A DNA stretch of 64,000 nucleotides from an uncultured Aquimarina sp. (GTDB taxonomy: Bacteria; Bacteroidota; Bacteroidia; Flavobacteriales; Flavobacteriaceae): the NCBI GenBank assembly GCA_947500545.1, contig CANMSO010000002.1, positions 496,001 through 560,000 of the forward strand. Direction: 5' to 3'. The position numbers and the translations under genes are program-made. The stretch's first letter is position 1. Each line of letters begins with the position of its first letter. The notes below the pieces were generated by a model. It made no database searches. It was not told where the DNA came from and worked only from the letters and a program-made list of their open reading frames with translations. Shown in pieces: positions 26,826 through 35,231 of the stretch.

Positions 26826-26890
26826 GCATAAATTTCATGATATTCATTATGCACAAAGGTGTTTTGTCCCCTTTGATTCTCCAAAACACC
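26826..26890. repeat. Inverted repeats in the divergent region before the two-repeat lipoprotein
   Basis: TGCATAA (about 26826-26832) and TTATGCA (about 26847-26853) form one dyad; GGTGTTTTG (26858-26866) and CAAAACACC (26882-26890) form a perfect 9-bp dyad. No T tract follows, so protein-binding sites are more likely than a terminator. Confidence 0.4.
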
Positions 26891-26971
26891 CCTTAATATA
26901 ATAGGTTTTTACCTCTGTTTTTCATGATGATGAAGTGTTATTTTTAAAGACAAACTATAAAATCAAATATC

Positions 26972-27829
26972 ATGAAAACAAAGGTATTCCCTTTAAAGTA
27001 TTATTTGTCTACGTTGTTAGTAGGTTGTGTTTTGTTATTTACAAATTGCGAAAAAGAGCCATTTTTCGATGAAGAATTAAATCCATCAAAAACACAGCAG
27101 GAAGAACAGTTAACCAAAGCGCAAAAGGATTATTTGAAGGAAAAAGGAATTGATATTTCAGGTATTGATATCATAGGTATCGATTGGTGTTCAATTGTTC
27201 CAAATTTATCTGGGTATTACTACGCTAACGATGGAGGGCATTATTATGTTAGGCATATAGGTAATCAGGTATATTGGTTTGGAGAACACCCATCTGGTAG
27301 TTGGGCAAATGTTTTTAAAGGTACCATAGATGGGAAAATAATTACAGGAAGCTTCTATGACGTACCAAAGGGTAGGATAGCAGGAAGTGGAAGTTTAACA
27401 CTGTCTGTAGGTTGTTTTGGAAGCGGGTTTACAAAATTGTCAGGAAATAATTTTGGAGGTTCTGTTTGGACAAAAACCACTCGACCAGCTTACTTGCCCC
27501 CTCCGCGACCAGCTGGATTTGGAATTGTAAATGATAGCAATAATATTACAGGTCGATGGGTTGGAGATGACGGTGGTATTTACTATATAAGACAGATAGG
27601 CAATATGGTCGTTTGGTTTGGAGAACGTAATTTTGTGAATGGCCGCCCTACATGGTCTAATGTTGCATGGGGAAGTCGTTTCTATACTCAATTATGGTTA
27701 GATTGGGTAGATGTGCCCAAAGGAAATGCAAATAGCAATGGGATTCTAAGAGGGTTTGTCGAAGGACCAAATTACATAACGTTAGGTCATAATACTGGAG
27801 GTTTTGGCGGTTCGCAGCTTTGGAGGTAA
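26972..27829 (+). CDS. Lipoprotein with two tandem Trp/Tyr-rich repeats
   Basis: 285 residues. A lipoprotein signal with Cys26 (LLFTNC) precedes a linker and two copies of one domain at about 79-166 and 193-285. Each has GG-x-YY-x-R-x-IGN-x-V-x-WFGE (HYYVRHIGNQVYWFGE; IYYIRQIGNMVVWFGE), a WxNV segment, a DVPKG segment and a glycine-rich ending. A Pro-rich linker (RPAYLPPPRPAG) joins them. The domain recalls beta-rich secreted modules of unknown function in Bacteroidota and other groups; carbohydrate or surface binding is possible but not shown. The gene stands alone between inverted repeats. Confidence 0.6.
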   Translation: MKTKVFPLKYYLSTLLVGCVLLFTNCEKEPFFDEELNPSKTQQEEQLTKAQKDYLKEKGIDISGIDIIGIDWCSIVPNLSGYYYANDGGHYYVRHIGNQVYWFGEHPSGSWANVFKGTIDGKIITGSFYDVPKGRIAGSGSLTLSVGCFGSGFTKLSGNNFGGSVWTKTTRPAYLPPPRPAGFGIVNDSNNITGRWVGDDGGIYYIRQIGNMVVWFGERNFVNGRPTWSNVAWGSRFYTQLWLDWVDVPKGNANSNGILRGFVEGPNYITLGHNTGGFGGSQLWR

Positions 27830-27845
27830 TAAAAAAAGTTAAGTG

Positions 27846-27879
27846 AAAAGAGATTTCTTGAAAGAGGAATCTCTTTTTT
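27846..27879 (+). terminator. Terminator of the two-repeat lipoprotein gene
   Basis: AAAAGAGATT (27846-27855) pairs with AATCTCTTTT (27868-27877) and is followed by more T residues, 17 bp after the stop codon. Confidence 0.85.
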
Positions 27880-27898
27880 GTTTAGCTTGAATTAATGA

Positions 27899-27971
27899 TT
27901 TATGCAAAATATGCACAAAATAAGAGGTGTAAATAGTAATAATAAATTATAAGCTTCATATTTTGCATAAA
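27899..27971. repeat. Perfect 15-bp inverted repeat with 43-bp spacer
   Basis: TTTATGCAAAATATG (27899-27913) and CATATTTTGCATAAA (27957-27971) are exact reverse complements. They lie between the lipoprotein terminator and the metH promoter. The TGCATAA core also occurs in the region before the lipoprotein. Confidence 0.7.
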
Positions 27972-28001
27972 CCTTATATTTTATCGTATTGTTAAATTTA
28001 A

Positions 28002-28033
28002 TTTGGATAAGAAACAGTTATACCATTACTTTG
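28002..28033 (+). promoter_or_regulatory. metH promoter
   Basis: TTTG (28002-28005), 20-bp spacer and TTACTTTG (28026-28033; one mismatch to TAnnTTTG), about 27 bp before the SAM-I riboswitch. Confidence 0.6.
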
Positions 28034-28059
28034 TACTCAGTTCATAAATTTATTTATAA

Positions 28060-28164
28060 TGTTATCAAGAAAGGTGGAGGGAATAGACCCTATGAAGCCT
28101 TAGCAACCCTTTATCTGTTAAAGAAGGTGCTACATTCTATCCTGTTATTCTGGACTAGATAACG
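28060..28164 (+). ncRNA. SAM-I (S-box) riboswitch controlling metH-metF
   Basis: The core AAGAAAGGTGGAGGGAATAG, then ACCCTATGAAGCCTTAGCAA and GAAGGTGCTACATTCTATCC, closely repeats the element before metY. P1 is GTTATC (28061-28066) with GATAAC (28158-28163). The downstream genes make methionine from homocysteine, matching repression by SAM. Confidence 0.93.
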
Positions 28165-28171
28165 AAGACTC

Positions 28172-28192
28172 ATAGCTTTGCTATATTTTTTC
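28172..28192 (+). terminator. Expression-platform terminator of the second SAM-I riboswitch
   Basis: ATAGC (28172-28176) and GCTAT (28080 region, 28180-28184) form a short stem followed by ATTTTTTCC. The stem is only 5 bp, so this call is weaker than the terminator at 10521. Confidence 0.5.
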
Positions 28193-28293
28193 CATTACAT
28201 TTCTTGATGCAAATATTATCTATCTCTTTTTAAAAGGGATGCTTTTTGTTGTTCTGGTATAGACCAGAATTCAAAATAATAGAGAATTGTTAA

Positions 28294-29295
28294 ATGAAAG
28301 ACATAAAGAAAATATTAGAAGAGAGAATTCTTGTTCTTGATGGGGCAATGGGGACTATGTTACAACGACATAAGTTTACTGAAGAAGATTTTAGGGGAGA
28401 ACGGTTTAAAGATTGGCCTGTTTCTGTGCAGGGTAATAATGATTTATTAAGTATTACTCAGCCAGAAGCCATTAAAGAAGTACACCGCCTCTATTTTGAA
28501 GCAGGAGCAGATATTGTAGAAACCAATACCTTCTCTGGGACTAAAATTGCAATGGCAGATTATGAAATGGAAGATTTGGTATATGAATTAAATTACCAAT
28601 CTGCTAAAATAGCCAAAGAAGTAGCAGATGAATTTACAAAAAAAGAACCGCATAAACCACGTTTTGTAGCTGGGTCAATTGGTCCCACAAATAGAACCGC
28701 AAGTATGTCTCCCGATGTAAATGATCCTGGATTTCGAGCGGTTTCTTTTGATGAATTAAGAGTGGCGTATAGACAACAAGTAGAAGCATTGATAGATGGT
28801 GGTTCTGATATTTTATTGGTAGAAACCATTTTTGATACTTTGAATGCTAAAGCGGCACTTTTTGCAATTGAAGAAGTAAAAGATGAAAGAAGTATAGAAA
28901 TTCCAATTATGGTAAGCGGCACTATTACAGATGCTAGCGGTAGAACTCTTTCAGGTCAAACGGCAGAGGCTTTTTTGATATCTGTATCTCACATTCCTAT
29001 GTTGTCTATTGGGTTTAATTGTGCTTTGGGAGCAAATCAATTAACACCTCATTTAGAAGTACTTTCAAAAAAGGCAACTTTTGCTACATCGGCACATCCT
29101 AATGCAGGATTACCGAATGCATTTGGGGAGTATGATGAAACACCAGAGCAGATGGCTGATCAAATTAAGGAATATATGGATAAAACCTTAGTAAATATTA
29201 TTGGGGGTTGTTGTGGTACCACTCCAGAACATATTAAGGCAATTGCCGAGTTAGCAAAAAAATATAAACCAAGAGTAGTAGGGGTTCAAGTATAG
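28294..29295 (+). CDS. metH: Methionine synthase, homocysteine-binding part (split MetH N-terminal module)
   Basis: 333 residues covering only the homocysteine S-methyltransferase domain of cobalamin-dependent methionine synthase. [16 protein letters not shown] near the start is the family signature; the zinc ligands are the Cys in [10 protein letters not shown] near 248 and the pair in [11 protein letters not shown] near 314-315. The remaining MetH domains are encoded by the next gene, three bases away, so this is a natural two-gene split rather than a frameshift; both parts have proper starts and stops. It is the first gene behind a SAM-I riboswitch. Confidence 0.92.
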   Translation: MKDIKKILEERILVLDGAMGTMLQRHKFTEEDFRGERFKDWPVSVQGNNDLLSITQPEAIKEVHRLYFEAGADIVETNTFSGTKIAMADYEMEDLVYELNYQSAKIAKEVADEFTKKEPHKPRFVAGSIGPTNRTASMSPDVNDPGFRAVSFDELRVAYRQQVEALIDGGSDILLVETIFDTLNAKAALFAIEEVKDERSIEIPIMVSGTITDASGRTLSGQTAEAFLISVSHIPMLSIGFNCALGANQLTPHLEVLSKKATFATSAHPNAGLPNAFGEYDETPEQMADQIKEYMDKTLVNIIGGCCGTTPEHIKAIAELAKKYKPRVVGVQV

Positions 29296-29298
29296 AAT

Positions 29299-32019
29299 AT
29301 GAGTAAGGAAAGAAGAAAATATTTAAAACTTTCAGGTCTTGAACCGATGATTGTTTCAGCAGAAACTAATTTCATCAATGTTGGTGAACGTACAAATGTT
29401 GCAGGATCACGTAAATTCTTGCGTTTGGTTAAAGAAGAAAAGTTTGATGAAGCCCTGGATATCGCCAGACATCAGGTAGAAGGAGGGGCGCAGGTTATTG
29501 ATATTAATATGGATGATGGCCTGATTGATGGTAAGGAAGCAATGGTAAGGTTTCTGAATCTTATTATGGCAGAACCTGATATTGCACGTGTTCCTATTAT
29601 GATTGATAGTTCTAAATGGGAAATCATCGAGGCTGGATTGCAAGTAGTGCAAGGAAAATGTGTAGTAAATTCAATTAGTCTCAAAGAAGGAGAAGAAGAG
29701 TTCGTGAAGCATGCGAAATCAATAAAGAGATATGGTGCTGCAGTAATTGTTATGGCTTTTGATGAAGTAGGGCAGGCAGATAATTACGAAAGACGAATAG
29801 AGATATCTAAAAGATCTTATGATGTATTGGTGAATAAGGTTCAATTTCCTCCTGAAGATATCATTTTTGACCTTAATATTTTTCCGGTTGCTACCGGAAT
29901 GGAAGAACACCGTAAGAATGCTATCGATTTTATAGAAGCTACACGATGGGTGAGAGAAAACTTGCCTCATTGTAGTGTAAGTGGAGGTGTGAGTAATGTT
30001 TCATTTTCTTTTAGAGGTAATAATAGGGTTCGTGAAGCAATGCATTCAGTTTTTCTATTTCATGCAATCAAGGCCGGGATGAATATGGGGATTGTAAATC
30101 CTGCAATGCTCGAAATATATGATGATATTCCTAAAGACCTATTAGAGCATGTAGAAGATGTAATCCTAGATAGAAGAGATGACGCTACCGAACGATTGTT
30201 AGATTTCGCAGAAACAGTTGTAGGTACTAGTAAAGAAAAAACAGTCGACCTTTCCTGGAGGGAAGAACCGCTGCAGAATAGAATTACAAGAGCTCTAGTA
30301 AAAGGAATCGATCAATACATAGTTGAAGATGTAGAAGAAGCTCGACAAAATGCAGATAAGCCTATCGAAGTTATTGAAGGAAATTTAATGACTGGAATGA
30401 ATGTTGTTGGTGATCTTTTTGGGTCTGGTAAAATGTTCTTGCCCCAAGTAGTTAAATCTGCTAGAGTAATGAAAAAAGCAGTTGCATATCTACTTCCATA
30501 TATCGAAGAAGAGAAAAGGAAAAATCCAAAAGAAGAGGAAGGAAATAACTCTAACGGGAGAATATTAATGGCTACCGTTAAAGGAGATGTACATGATATA
30601 GGTAAAAATATTGTTTCAGTAGTATTAGGCTGCAATAACTATGAAATTGTAGATCTGGGAGTAATGGTTCCTGCTGAAAAAATTATTCAGACTGCAATTG
30701 ATGAACAAGTTGATATCATTGGACTTAGCGGTTTAATAACACCTTCTCTTGATGAAATGGTTTACCTGGCTAAAGAGATGGAACGTAAAAATTTTAATAT
30801 TCCATTATTGATTGGTGGTGCTACTACATCCAAGGCACACACTGCTGTAAAAATTGATACACAATATAAAAATGCTGTAGTGCATGTTAATGATGCTTCT
30901 AGAGCAGTAACCGTTGTTGGGGATTTGTTGAATAAAAGAAGCAATCAAAAATACGTTGGTGATCTTAAAGAAGATTATGAAAAGTTTAGAGAAGGTTTTC
31001 TCAAAAGAACCAAGAAAAAAGAATACCTGAGTATAATTGAGGCTCGAAAAAATAAATATTCAATTAATTGGTCAACTTCTGAAATCAAGAAACCTAACCA
31101 GCTAGGAGTTCAAACTATACAAGAGTTTGATTTGAAAAAATTAGAACCTTTTATTGACTGGACACCATTTTTTAGATCATGGGATTTACATGGTAAATAT
31201 CCTGCTATTCTAAATGATACAATAGTGGGAGAACAGGCTACTTCATTGTTTAAAGATGCTCGTGAATTATTACAAAAGGTTTTCGATGAAAAACTTTTAG
31301 AAGCTAAGGCCGTATATGGGCTGTTTGAAGCTAATACAATTAATGATGATGATATAGAAGTGAAATACGGGCACAATGAGAAGACTCAAGGTGTTGAGGA
31401 AAGAACTTTTAAATTTAGAACATTACGTCAGCAATTAAAGAAACATGCAGGTAAACCTAATTTTGCATTATCTGACTTTGTTGCGCCTAAAGACAGTGGG
31501 GTTCAGGATTATGTAGGGTGTTTTTGCGTCTCTACAGGATTTGGAACCAAAGAGCTGGCAGAGGCTTTTGAGGCTGATCATGATGACTATAATTCTATAA
31601 TGATAAAAGCGCTCGCAGATCGATTGGCTGAAGCATTTGCAGAATATTTACATAAAAAAGTACGTAAAGAAGAATGGGGATATGCAAGTGAAGAACAACT
31701 TACTAATGAAGAATTAATCAAAGAATCTTATAAAGGAATTCGCCCGGCACCTGGATATCCTGCTTGCCCTGATCATCTCGAAAAGTTAACAATATGGGAA
31801 TTACTTGATGTAAAGGAGCGAATAGGAGTGGAATTGACCGAAAGCCTGGCAATGTGGCCCGCTGCTTCGGTATCTGGATATTATTTTGGGAATCCAGACG
31901 CTAGATATTTTGGACTTGGGAAAATAAAAGAAGACCAAGTTAAAGATTTTGCCAAAAGAAAAAATTTGGATTTTGAGTATGCTAAAAAATGGCTGAATCC
32001 AAATCTGCTAGATAGTTAG
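29299..32019 (+). CDS. metH: Methionine synthase, folate-, cobalamin- and SAM-binding part (split MetH C-terminal module)
   Basis: 906 residues. Domain order: methyltetrahydrofolate-binding TIM barrel from about 15 ([14 protein letters not shown]) to 290; cobalamin cap and B12 domain at about 330-560 with the cobalt-ligand His432 in [11 protein letters not shown]; and the activation domain at about 600-900 with [12 protein letters not shown] near 814 for SAM binding. With the homocysteine module of the previous gene it makes a full MetH that needs cobalamin. No cobalamin synthesis genes are in the window. Confidence 0.95.
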   Translation: MSKERRKYLKLSGLEPMIVSAETNFINVGERTNVAGSRKFLRLVKEEKFDEALDIARHQVEGGAQVIDINMDDGLIDGKEAMVRFLNLIMAEPDIARVPIMIDSSKWEIIEAGLQVVQGKCVVNSISLKEGEEEFVKHAKSIKRYGAAVIVMAFDEVGQADNYERRIEISKRSYDVLVNKVQFPPEDIIFDLNIFPVATGMEEHRKNAIDFIEATRWVRENLPHCSVSGGVSNVSFSFRGNNRVREAMHSVFLFHAIKAGMNMGIVNPAMLEIYDDIPKDLLEHVEDVILDRRDDATERLLDFAETVVGTSKEKTVDLSWREEPLQNRITRALVKGIDQYIVEDVEEARQNADKPIEVIEGNLMTGMNVVGDLFGSGKMFLPQVVKSARVMKKAVAYLLPYIEEEKRKNPKEEEGNNSNGRILMATVKGDVHDIGKNIVSVVLGCNNYEIVDLGVMVPAEKIIQTAIDEQVDIIGLSGLITPSLDEMVYLAKEMERKNFNIPLLIGGATTSKAHTAVKIDTQYKNAVVHVNDASRAVTVVGDLLNKRSNQKYVGDLKEDYEKFREGFLKRTKKKEYLSIIEARKNKYSINWSTSEIKKPNQLGVQTIQEFDLKKLEPFIDWTPFFRSWDLHGKYPAILNDTIVGEQATSLFKDARELLQKVFDEKLLEAKAVYGLFEANTINDDDIEVKYGHNEKTQGVEERTFKFRTLRQQLKKHAGKPNFALSDFVAPKDSGVQDYVGCFCVSTGFGTKELAEAFEADHDDYNSIMIKALADRLAEAFAEYLHKKVRKEEWGYASEEQLTNEELIKESYKGIRPAPGYPACPDHLEKLTIWELLDVKERIGVELTESLAMWPAASVSGYYFGNPDARYFGLGKIKEDQVKDFAKRKNLDFEYAKKWLNPNLLDS

Positions 32020-32069
32020 CAGAATCCAGAAAACTTTAAGAGCTACAGCCAAGAACTATAAAATTAAAA

Positions 32070-33023
32070 ATGAAAGTAACAGATCACATAAAAAAAGCAA
32101 AAGGAAAAACATTGTTTTCTTTTGAATTAATACCACCACAAAAGGGAAGAAGTATCCAGGAACTTTATAATAATATAGATCCGTTAATGGAGTTTAACCC
32201 TCCTTTTATAGATGTAACGACATCACGGGAAGAGTTCATATATATAGATCGCGAAGGATTACTAGATAAAAAATTAACTCGTATGCGGCCTGGTACTGTA
32301 GGGATATGTGCTTCTATAAAACATAAATATAATGTAGATACTATTCCGCATGTGCTTTGTGGAGGGTTTACCAAAGAAGAAACAGAATACTTATTGGTTG
32401 ATTGTCATTATCTGGGAATAGATAATGTAATGGCACTACGAGGAGATGCAATGAAAGAAGAAAAGTATTTTACGCCCACAAATGGAGGTCACTGTTATGC
32501 CAATGAATTGGTAAAGCAAATTGTAAATATGAATAAAGGCCAATTTCTTCATGAAGTAATAGAAACCGATAATAAGTCTGATTTTTGCGTTGGAGTTGCC
32601 GGATACCCTGAAAAACACATGGAAGCTCCATCTATGGATTCAGATATACGAAGATTGAAGGAGAAAGTAGATGCAGGAGCTGATTATGTCGTTACTCAAA
32701 TGTTTTTTGATAATAAAAGATATTTCAATTTTGTAGAAAAGGCAAAGGCAGCGGGTATAAATGTACCTATAATTCCAGGAATTAAACCTGTAGCTGTAAA
32801 AAGACATTTGCAACTATTGCCTCAGGTTTTTAAATTAGATATGCCTGATGAGCTAGTGCAAGCAGTAGAAAAATGTAAAACCAATGCCGCTGTTAGAGAG
32901 GTTGGGGTAGAATTTGCTATTCAACAATCCAAAGAACTAATGGATAATGGTGTTCCTGTTCTACATTATTATTCAATGGGGAAATCAGATAATATTAGAA
33001 AAATTGCATCGGCAATTTTCTAG
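32070..33023 (+). CDS. metF: 5,10-methylenetetrahydrofolate reductase
   Basis: 317 residues, a single-domain bacterial MetF that makes 5-methyltetrahydrofolate, the methyl donor for MetH. The N-terminal FSFELIPPQKG, the FIDVTTSREE strand, NVMALRGD near 124-131 and GADYVVTQMFFDN near 205-217 are family motifs for flavin and folate binding. It follows metH by 50 bp and should share its SAM-I control. Confidence 0.95.
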   Translation: MKVTDHIKKAKGKTLFSFELIPPQKGRSIQELYNNIDPLMEFNPPFIDVTTSREEFIYIDREGLLDKKLTRMRPGTVGICASIKHKYNVDTIPHVLCGGFTKEETEYLLVDCHYLGIDNVMALRGDAMKEEKYFTPTNGGHCYANELVKQIVNMNKGQFLHEVIETDNKSDFCVGVAGYPEKHMEAPSMDSDIRRLKEKVDAGADYVVTQMFFDNKRYFNFVEKAKAAGINVPIIPGIKPVAVKRHLQLLPQVFKLDMPDELVQAVEKCKTNAAVREVGVEFAIQQSKELMDNGVPVLHYYSMGKSDNIRKIASAIF

Positions 33024-33062
33024 GGGTAAAATACGTTTATTAGGTTATGCTTATAGATAAAG

Positions 33063-33092
33063 TTGGTTATTTTGTCATAATTACTACTTTTG
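33063..33092 (+). promoter_or_regulatory. Promoter giving a leaderless transcript of the PagL-like gene
   Basis: TTGG at 33063-33066 (TTG core 33063-33065), a 19-bp spacer and TACTTTTG (33085-33092). The start codon begins at 33097, only five bases after the -7 element, so the mRNA should begin at or next to the ATG. Confidence 0.6.
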
Positions 33093-33096
33093 CCGG

Positions 33097-34194
33097 ATGA
33101 TAAAAAGGATTAGCCTTATATTATTTTTTGTTTGCTATGGAGTTTTTTCCCAAATCGAATCCAAAGCATATTATTCTTTAGATGCTAATAATTTTTATGG
33201 CACTATCTTAAAGCATAATCCGGATATTTCTCATTTAATAACTGGTCATCCATCTGGGGTGATTCTTTCTTTTCAACGTAAAACCTTTGGAGATAAAGAA
33301 TGGCAGAGATTGTATAATAACCCAGATTATGGGGTGTCTTTTATTTATCAAAATCTAGATAATGAATTTCTAGGTGAACATTTTGGGTTATTTGCGCATT
33401 ATAATTTTTATTTTTTTAATCGCCTTTTAATGTTAAGAATAGGTCAAGGAGGCTCATATAATACCACTCCTTATGATGAAGACGATAATTTTAGAAATGT
33501 TGCTTATGGTACACATTTGACTAGTGCATCATATGCGTTGTTAAATTTCAAAAAGAAAAATATTTTGGGAGGAATAGGTCTAGAAGCTGGTCTGGGCGTA
33601 GTTCATTACTCTAACGGAAATGCTAAAGCACCAAATAAAAGTACCAATACATTGTTTTTGAATGCAGGACTTACCTATATGTTGGATCAGGATTTACCAA
33701 GTCGAATAGAAAAAGAAAAAGGATTAGCTAAAGGAGGAGAACCATTTGGTTACGGATTTATCTTTAGAAGTGGTATAAATGAAAGTGATGTGGTTGGATC
33801 AGGAAGATTCCCTTTTTATACTTTGGGGGCGTTTGTTGATAAGAGATTAAATAAAAAAAGTGCTATCCAATTAGGAGCAGAATTATTTTTCTCTAAAGCG
33901 CTAGAAAGGTATATAGATTTTAGATCTACAGGCGGGTTTAATGATGGTACAACTGGAGATGAAGATGCTAAACGTGTTGGGATGTATTTAGGGCATGAAT
34001 TAAGAGTGAATAAAATTTCTGTACTTACGCAATTGGGGTATTATGTGTATTATCCATATGATTTTGAAGGTAAAACTTATCTTAGAGCTGGACTTCAATA
34101 CTATTTCACTAAAAATGTGTTTGGGATATTTACGGTTAGATCGCATGCTGCAAAAGCAGAAGCTATGGAATTCTCAATAGGATATAGGTTATGA
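33097..34194 (+). CDS. PagL-like lipid A deacylase (acyloxyacyl hydrolase family)
   Basis: 365 residues. A signal peptide (about 1-18, ending VFSQ) precedes an outer-membrane barrel. The segment GLGVVHYSNGNAK near 168-180 holds the His-Ser pair that is catalytic in PagL (HxSN). PagL-type enzymes remove a 3-O acyl chain from lipid A in the outer membrane. The protein is about twice as long as Pseudomonas PagL, as is usual for Bacteroidota members annotated as acyloxyacyl hydrolases. It overlaps the next gene by four bases. Activity on lipid A is inferred. Confidence 0.7.
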   Translation: MIKRISLILFFVCYGVFSQIESKAYYSLDANNFYGTILKHNPDISHLITGHPSGVILSFQRKTFGDKEWQRLYNNPDYGVSFIYQNLDNEFLGEHFGLFAHYNFYFFNRLLMLRIGQGGSYNTTPYDEDDNFRNVAYGTHLTSASYALLNFKKKNILGGIGLEAGLGVVHYSNGNAKAPNKSTNTLFLNAGLTYMLDQDLPSRIEKEKGLAKGGEPFGYGFIFRSGINESDVVGSGRFPFYTLGAFVDKRLNKKSAIQLGAELFFSKALERYIDFRSTGGFNDGTTGDEDAKRVGMYLGHELRVNKISVLTQLGYYVYYPYDFEGKTYLRAGLQYYFTKNVFGIFTVRSHAAKAEAMEFSIGYRL

Positions 34195-34937
34195 AAAAGC
34201 TGTACTACATAGCGCTAATAATTTCAATTTTAGGATGTGACTCTGAAAATGCTTCAGATTGCTTTCAGAGAACTGGAGATATTGTTAGAAATGAAATTGA
34301 AGTTCCTGATTTCACCAGAATTCTTGTAAATCCCAATGTAGAATTAATTCTTAAAGAGGGTGAAACTACTTCTGTAATAGTCGAAACGGGAGATAATTTG
34401 CTAAATGAAGTATCTGCAATTGTTGATGGCGATCGTCTTGTGTTAAATAATACAAATGATTGCGCTTTTTTTAGAGATTTTAATCAAACTAAAGTTTTTG
34501 TTACAGCTCCCAATATAACAGAGGTAAGAAGTGCTACTCAGTTTGATATTTCGTCAGTTGGGGTGCTAAAATATCCTAGTCTACGATTGTTGTCAGAAAC
34601 TTTTTTTGAGGATACCGGAAATACTACTGGCACATTTAATTTAGAAATTGAGAATGAAAACATAGCAGTAATTGGAAATAATATTGCTTCATTTTTAATA
34701 AAAGGTAATACACAATCTTTAAGTGTTAATTTTGCTTCTGGTACGGGGCGATTTGAAGGAGCAGATCTGATTGCTCAAAATGTTCAGGTTTTTCATAGAG
34801 GAACAAATAAGATAATCATTAATCCAATAGAGTCAATTCGTGGTGAGATACGAAGCACGGGTGATGTAATTTCCCTAAATAGACCATCTACAATCGAGGT
34901 CGAAACTTTTTTTACTGGGGAATTAATATTTTTATAG
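34191..34937 (+). CDS. Head-GIN domain (DUF2807) lipoprotein
   Basis: 248 residues. A lipoprotein signal with Cys16 (SILGC) is followed by a DUF2807/head-GIN domain: FTRILVNPNVELILKEGETT is the usual start, with repeated short beta strands suggesting a right-handed beta helix. These proteins are surface or periplasmic and of unknown role; the adhesin label in databases is not established. The ATGA overlap with the PagL-like gene indicates coupled translation and suggests a cell-envelope function for both. Confidence 0.78.
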   Translation: MKKLYYIALIISILGCDSENASDCFQRTGDIVRNEIEVPDFTRILVNPNVELILKEGETTSVIVETGDNLLNEVSAIVDGDRLVLNNTNDCAFFRDFNQTKVFVTAPNITEVRSATQFDISSVGVLKYPSLRLLSETFFEDTGNTTGTFNLEIENENIAVIGNNIASFLIKGNTQSLSVNFASGTGRFEGADLIAQNVQVFHRGTNKIIINPIESIRGEIRSTGDVISLNRPSTIEVETFFTGELIFL

Positions 34938-35231
34938 AGAGTGGATCTTTTAATCATTCTTTAAAATGCCTATAACTAAAAGCTTTACGAGTTATTTAAT
35001 ATGGCATTTATATACTTGTAGTATTCTGCTTTGGCATTAGGGACAAGCATTCTTTATCGTTTTTATCAAATTGTATTTTCCATATAAAAGACACTCTATT
35101 TTTATATAAAAAAAGCGGGAAACACGTAAAAACATTGAGGCTTCATTTGAGTATGATGTCTTTAATAATTCATAAATTTAAAAACCTCCTCGTCATAGGC
35201 ATATTCTTAGTTTTAACCTTAAGAGTGAAAT

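Noticed and set aside
26602..26901. Plus-strand frame across the start of the Coa1-like gene
   Set aside because: Antisense to a gene with a recognisable family pattern and ends in the divergent promoter region.
29295..29299. Possible frameshift separating the two metH parts
   Set aside because: Each part has its own good start and stop and complete domain boundaries; split metH is known in the phylum.
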